NCBI RefSeq assembly: GCF_037971845.1
Contig: NZ_CP150227.1
Location: 1,860,001-1,924,000 of the forward strand
Direction: 5' to 3'
DNA length: 64,000 nucleotides
Origin: Paenibacillus sp. FSL R5-0766
Lineage (GTDB): Bacteria; Bacillota; Bacilli; Paenibacillales; Paenibacillaceae
The translations under genes and the position numbers were made by a program. The notes beneath the pieces are model-generated. The model was not told where the DNA came from. It saw nothing but the letters and a program-made list of their open reading frames with translations, and ran no database searches. Positions 60,468-64,000 of this stretch are shown piece after piece; positions within the stretch are counted from its first letter, which is position 1, and the number at the start of each line of letters is the position of its first letter.

Positions 60468-60857
60468 ATGAAACAACAAGTTACGCGTGATGAAGCGATG
60501 AAATTAATAGGCAAAAATATTGTTGCAATCAAAAAAGACGGCACTCGGGTTACGGGAAAGCTGTTGAAAGTATCGGGCAACAAACTGGTACTGAAGCGTC
60601 TGAATGGCAAAAAAGTACGTACAAAAGCGATACTGCCACTGGTATTGTTTGATCTGCTTGCTATTGCCACACTTCCTTATGCTTATGGAGGTGGTCCCGG
60701 CTTCGGTCCCGGATATGGACCTGGACCAAAACCAGGCCCTGGATATGGTCCAGGCTACGGACCGGGATATGGACCTGGAGGACCTGGTGGCGGATATGGA
60801 CCTGGTCCTGGATTCGGCCCTTATGGTCCAGGTCCACGTCCACCAGGATTTTTCTAG
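60468..60857 (+). CDS. Gly/Pro/Tyr-rich protein with a small Sm-like N-domain
   Basis: 129 residues; ATG behind GAGGAGGAGGGG. Residues about 1-55 are basic with a beta pattern (IGKNIVAIKKDGTRVTGKLL, KVSGNKLVLKRLNGKK), like an Sm/KOW-style barrel. A hydrophobic stretch follows (56-72), then about 55 residues made almost only of Gly, Pro, Tyr and Phe in repeats such as GPGYGPG and GPGFGP. Such tails occur in Bacillales spore-coat and exosporium-like proteins, but no specific family is recognised. The tail DNA is repetitive (GGxCCxGGATATGG units). Function unknown. Confidence 0.72.
   Translation: MKQQVTRDEAMKLIGKNIVAIKKDGTRVTGKLLKVSGNKLVLKRLNGKKVRTKAILPLVLFDLLAIATLPYAYGGGPGFGPGYGPGPKPGPGYGPGYGPGYGPGGPGGGYGPGPGFGPYGPGPRPPGFF
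60700..60850 (+). repeat. Gly-Pro-Tyr coding repeats
   Basis: Tandem degenerate units of nine to twelve bases coding GPG, GYGPG or GFGPG. Found only in the 3' part of the gene at 60468. Repeat-length variation is possible. Confidence 0.7.
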
Positions 60858-60863
60858 GACATT

Positions 60864-61310
60864 CTATAATGTTTTTTCCAATTCGTAGCAGCGGCTTATC
60901 ATGATGTATCGAATCGCGCTGTATCCATTTTTTTGATAAAACTGAAGCCCTTTGGTATTGCCTTCATCTACCATAACTTTAGACCTTCGACAACCCCGGG
61001 ATGCCGCAAAGCTCTCTGCTTTGAGCAACAAAGTTTGCCCATAACGTTTGCGTTGTTCTTTCGGACTAACGGCCATCATATCGACATAGAGCAATTCCCC
61101 ATGCATGAGAAAATGGATGAATGCCACAGCAGCTTTGTCTGGCTCCGGCGAGACAACAAAGGTCATGCCCCTGTTCATTCGCAGGGGTATTTCTTTGCGG
61201 ATTTTATTGATTTCCTTTTCGCTCATATGGGATAAAGGAACAAGTTGAGTGTCAATCAGCTTCATGATGGCGCCATCATCCAGCCTGGATGTGCGTTGCC
61301 GAATCACCAT
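60864..61310 (-). CDS. GNAT family N-acetyltransferase
   Basis: 148 residues; ATG with AGGAGGCTCCGC. The acetyl-CoA motif is YVDMMAVSPKEQRKRYGQTLLLKA, followed by VMVDEGNTKGLQFYQKNGYS. It is convergent with the Gly/Pro-rich gene. Substrate unknown; the N-terminal third (LDDGAIMKLIDTQLVPLSH) looks adapted to it. Confidence 0.88.
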   Translation of the reverse strand: MVIRQRTSRLDDGAIMKLIDTQLVPLSHMSEKEINKIRKEIPLRMNRGMTFVVSPEPDKAAVAFIHFLMHGELLYVDMMAVSPKEQRKRYGQTLLLKAESFAASRGCRRSKVMVDEGNTKGLQFYQKNGYSAIRYIMISRCYELEKTL

Positions 61311-61463
61311 GCGGAGCCTCCTTTCAGGACCAGTCGTGCTGCTCGTATATCCTATGCCCGAAGCAAGATAAAAGGTGACTGAATGAAGCGCTGGGATTAG
61401 GGCAACCTTATAGGCTGAAGAGGGGGGAAGGAAGGTTCTCTGAATTTTTATGCAAAACAGGTA

Positions 61464-61493
61464 TTGACTTATCGGTTGGAGGAATCATATAAT
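61464..61493 (+). promoter_or_regulatory. Promoter of the ilvB T-box transcript
   Basis: TTGACT (61464-61469), 18 bases, TATAAT (61488-61493). Transcription from about 61500 runs straight into the T-box leader. Confidence 0.75.
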
Positions 61494-61499
61494 GTTCCT

Positions 61500-61866
61500 A
61501 ACATTTAACGAGAATATTTCATCGGCTATGAAGAGGACGAAGTTTTAAGGGCTCTTTTGCTCAGAGAGTGGCTGGAATTGCTGAAACCACCACCATTATC
61601 CCTTATATACGAGCTCACCTCGGAGCTGTTTTCCTGAAAAGCACTGGATGTCACTCCTTTCGCGTATTAGGGAAAATCGTATGTCTGCGTTACAGACAAC
61701 AGGTATGGGAAACGACTATGTTCGTTTGAGCTATTCGTTTTGTTGTACCTGGTAAGGTCCGTTATTGCGAAATTTCGGACAAAGTTGGGTGGTACCACGG
61801 AAGCGATAACCTTTCGTCCCTCGCAAGCATGAACTTGTTTGCAGGGGATGGAAGGTTTTTTTTGTA
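61500..61866 (+). ncRNA. T-box leader of ilvB, leucine-type
   Basis: Conserved T-box element GGGTGGTACCACGG lies at 61787-61800. It is followed by an intrinsic terminator: AACCTTTCGTCCC (from 61808) pairs with GGGATGGAAGGTT (to 61857), then a T run. Upstream is stem I with CAGAGAGTGGCTGG and AATTGCTGAAACCAC (AG-bulge and distal loop). In the specifier-like stretch GAGCTCACCTCGGAGC, CTC (61614-61616) is a leucine codon. T-boxes bind uncharged tRNA and prevent termination, so leucine starvation would raise ilvB expression. The specifier reading is by pattern. Confidence 0.85.
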
Positions 61867-61911
61867 ACTTTAAATGTCAGAATGGTGTAAATTCCGAGAG
61901 GAGGATGACTA

Positions 61912-63663
61912 ATGGGAGCTCAAATTCCAGAAGTACGATCGACAGATGAATTACGTGAAAAATGGATGAAGCCGGAGGTCATTAGCGGTTCCGAGATTCT
62001 GCTGAGAAGTTTGTTGCTTGAAGGTGTGGATTGCGTATTTGGTTACCCGGGTGGCGCAGTGTTGTACATTTACGATGCAATGTATGGTTTCGAGGATTTC
62101 AAACACGTCTTAACCCGTCACGAACAAGGTGCAATTCATGCAGCTGACGGATATGCACGTGCAAGCGGCAAAGTTGGTGTTTGTATCGCTACCTCCGGGC
62201 CGGGAGCAACCAATCTGGTTACTGGAATAGCCACGGCATATATGGATTCTGTGCCGCTGGTTGTCATTACGGGAAATGTTAATTCCAGCCTGATCGGCTC
62301 GGATGCTTTCCAGGAAGCGGATATTACCGGGATTACAATGCCGATCACCAAACACAGCTATCTGGTAAAAGATGTTAAGGATTTGTCGAGTATCATTCAT
62401 GAGGCATTCCATATTGCCAACACCGGCCGTAAAGGTCCTGTACTGATCGACATTCCAAAAGATGTCTCAGCCAACAAAACCTTATTTGAACCGAGTACTG
62501 AACCTGTTACATTAAGAGGGTACAATCCACGGACAGTACCAAACAAACTGCAGGTTGACCGTTTGGCTCAGGCCATTCAGGAAGCAGAACGTCCAATGAT
62601 TCTGGCCGGTGGCGGTGTGGTATACTCGGGAGGACATGAAGAACTGTTCGAGTTTGTTGAGAAGACAGGCATTCCGATTACGACAACCCTTCTGGGGCTT
62701 GGTGCATTCCCAAGTGGGCATGAACTATGGACAGGGATGCCAGGAATGCACGGAACATACACATCCAACCTGGCCATCCAACAGTCGGATCTGCTGATTA
62801 ATATCGGCGCTCGATTCGATGATCGGGTAACAGGTAAGCTGGACGGATTCGCTCCACATGCCAAAATCGTCCATATCGATATTGATCCGGCTGAGATTGG
62901 TAAAAACATTGCAACCGATATTCCAATCGTTGGTGATGTGAAGACCGTACTTGAAATAGCCAACAAAGAAGTTGGACGTGCAGAGCGTGCAGATGCATGG
63001 AGAGACCAGATCAAACAGTGGAAACAAGAGAAGCCTTACAGCTATACGGATTCAGACGAAGTGCTGAAACCGCAGTGGGTTGTTGAAATGTTGAATGATA
63101 CAACCAAAGGTGAAGCAATTGTAACTACGGATGTGGGACAACATCAGATGTGGGCAGCACAGTATTACAAGTTTAATCAACCACGTTCATGGGTAACTTC
63201 GGGTGGTCTCGGAACGATGGGCTTTGGATTCCCTTCTGCAATTGGTGCTCAGATGGCCAATCCGGACAGACTTGTTATCTCCATTAACGGTGACGGCGGA
63301 ATGCAGATGTGTTCCCAAGAACTCGCAATCTGTGCAATTAACAATATACCGGTAAAAATTGTGATCATTAACAATCAGGTACTTGGAATGGTTCGCCAAT
63401 GGCAGGAACTCATCTATGAGAACCGTTACAGCCACATTGATCTGGCAGGAAGTCCGGACTTTGTAAAACTGGCTGAAGCATATGGCGTGAAAGGATTGCG
63501 TGCAACGAATAAAGAAGAAGCAGCGCGTGCTTGGCAGGAAGCTTTGGATACACCAGGACCAGTCGTTGTAGAATTCGTAGTACGCAAGGATGAAAATGTG
63601 TATCCAATGGTTCCGCAGGGAGCAACAATTGATCAAATGCTGATGGGGGATGCTGACGAATGA
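61912..63663 (+). CDS. ilvB: Acetolactate synthase large (catalytic) subunit
   Basis: 583 residues; ATG after GAGAGGAGG. The thiamine-diphosphate enzyme makes acetolactate or acetohydroxybutyrate in valine, leucine and isoleucine synthesis. Landmarks: HEQGAIHAADGYARASGKVG with the catalytic glutamate, ATSGPGATNLVTGIATA, PVLIDIPKDV, and the ThDP motif with GDGGMQMCSQELAICAINN. The 583 residues fit the family. It is transcribed through the T-box leader and its stop overlaps ilvN (ATGA). Confidence 0.96.
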   Translation: MGAQIPEVRSTDELREKWMKPEVISGSEILLRSLLLEGVDCVFGYPGGAVLYIYDAMYGFEDFKHVLTRHEQGAIHAADGYARASGKVGVCIATSGPGATNLVTGIATAYMDSVPLVVITGNVNSSLIGSDAFQEADITGITMPITKHSYLVKDVKDLSSIIHEAFHIANTGRKGPVLIDIPKDVSANKTLFEPSTEPVTLRGYNPRTVPNKLQVDRLAQAIQEAERPMILAGGGVVYSGGHEELFEFVEKTGIPITTTLLGLGAFPSGHELWTGMPGMHGTYTSNLAIQQSDLLINIGARFDDRVTGKLDGFAPHAKIVHIDIDPAEIGKNIATDIPIVGDVKTVLEIANKEVGRAERADAWRDQIKQWKQEKPYSYTDSDEVLKPQWVVEMLNDTTKGEAIVTTDVGQHQMWAAQYYKFNQPRSWVTSGGLGTMGFGFPSAIGAQMANPDRLVISINGDGGMQMCSQELAICAINNIPVKIVIINNQVLGMVRQWQELIYENRYSHIDLAGSPDFVKLAEAYGVKGLRATNKEEAARAWQEALDTPGPVVVEFVVRKDENVYPMVPQGATIDQMLMGDADE

Positions 63664-64000
63664 TTAGACATACGATTTCAATATTGGTAAACGATCAGCC
63701 AGGCGTCCTTCAGCGGGTATCAGGGTTGTTCGGTCGACGCGGATTTAACATTGAGAGTATTACAGTAGGTCAATCGGAAGAACCTGGACTCTCCCGGATG
63801 GTTATTGTTACCATTGGTGACGATAAAACACTAGAACAGATTGAGAAACAATTGTACAAAATCATCGATGTTATTAAAGTGGTAGATTTCAGCCTGAAAC
63901 CGATGGTAGCCCGTGAACTCGCCCTGATCAAAGTGAAAGCAGAGCCTTCCGAGCGACCTGAAATTCTGGGTGTGGTAGAAACATTCCGCGCATCCGTTGT
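63660..64000 (+). CDS. ilvN: Acetolactate synthase small (regulatory) subunit, cut by the window end
   Basis: Frame open to the right edge; 113 complete codons are visible. ATG overlaps the ilvB stop by four bases. The ACT domain is at the N-terminus (ISILVNDQPGVLQRVSGLFG, RRGFNIESITVG), and the C-terminal part beginning ARELALIKVKAE is the subunit-specific domain. The small subunit activates the large subunit and gives valine feedback sensitivity. ilvC usually follows, beyond the window. Confidence 0.95.
   Translation, partial: MIRHTISILVNDQPGVLQRVSGLFGRRGFNIESITVGQSEEPGLSRMVIVTIGDDKTLEQIEKQLYKIIDVIKVVDFSLKPMVARELALIKVKAEPSERPEILGVVETFRASV

Noticed and set aside
61614..61616. Other codons near the T-box specifier as the reading frame
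   Set aside because: The CTC placement fits the usual GAx-NNN-ACC layout best, but other readings were considered and cannot be fully excluded without structure alignment.
1..64000. CRISPR arrays, tRNA or rRNA genes, insertion sequences, prophage
   Set aside because: No regularly spaced repeats, no cloverleaf-like sequences noticed, and no transposase, integrase or phage structural genes among the frames.

Overview
The window looks like chromosome of a Paenibacillus-type Firmicute (Bacillota, Paenibacillaceae). Pointers are strong AAGGAGG-type ribosome binding sites, frequent TTG and GTG starts, two sugar ABC systems without their own ATPase, a leucine-type T-box ahead of ilvB, an infC-rpmI-rplT operon whose IF-3 gene appears to start with ATT, and the mnmL-mnmM (ytqA-ytqB) pair. 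There are no rRNA or tRNA genes, CRISPR arrays, insertion sequences or prophage genes. The genus is inferred from gene content.

Layout. 1-5.9 kb: the end of a carbohydrate locus (Yip1-like membrane protein, DUF5696 protein, two MalF/MalG-type permeases, a GH26 enzyme without signal peptide). 6-15.4 kb: small accessory genes, including a SunI-like protein, two unknowns, a DUF1349 protein, an MFS exporter with a TetR regulator sharing a duplicated operator, an AraC/GyrI regulator, a truncated nucleotidyltransferase, a YdcF protein, a BlaI/BlaR1-like pair with a repetitive C-terminal tail, and a TIGR01777 epimerase. 15.6-22.1 kb: a compact six-gene operon (KAS III, ATP-grasp ligase, OleD-like dehydrogenase, metallo-beta-lactamase-fold hydrolase, PaaK-like adenylating enzyme, SDR) that looks like an uncharacterised lipid or secondary-metabolite pathway and is the most interesting part of the window. 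22.1-32 kb: DJ-1/PfpI protein, several GNAT acetyltransferases, a divergent kinase-fold protein, glutamate racemase, phosphatase, pantothenate kinase, DUF3891 and Nudix genes.

32.6-42.1 kb is housekeeping: odhA-odhB, a lysophospholipase-like hydrolase, manA, the tRNA wobble-uridine genes mnmL-mnmM, and trmB. 42.2-48.5 kb is a second sugar-uptake locus: a membrane-bound AraC-type regulator divergent from two permeases and a large lipoprotein binding protein. 48.5-52.2 kb holds envelope genes: a PAP2 phosphatase with a diacylglycerol glucosyltransferase-like enzyme, and a processive GT2 glycosyltransferase behind a 710-base non-coding region. 52.3-53.8 kb is infC-rpmI-rplT with an L20-type leader. 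54.3-59.4 kb is a nucleoside-type BMP ABC transporter. 59.4-60.9 kb holds two unusual orphans: an AT-rich secreted protein behind a 15-T tract and a Gly/Pro/Tyr-rich protein. The window ends with a T-box controlled ilvB-ilvN, with ilvN cut by the right edge.

Three copies of an intergenic repeat (7.85, 15.44 and 26.47 kb) show a family of dispersed non-coding elements. Many junctions are ATGA or TGATG overlaps, so translational coupling is common. Several tiny open frames with very good ribosome binding sites (10898, 31226, 32237) look like gene remnants or leader peptides.
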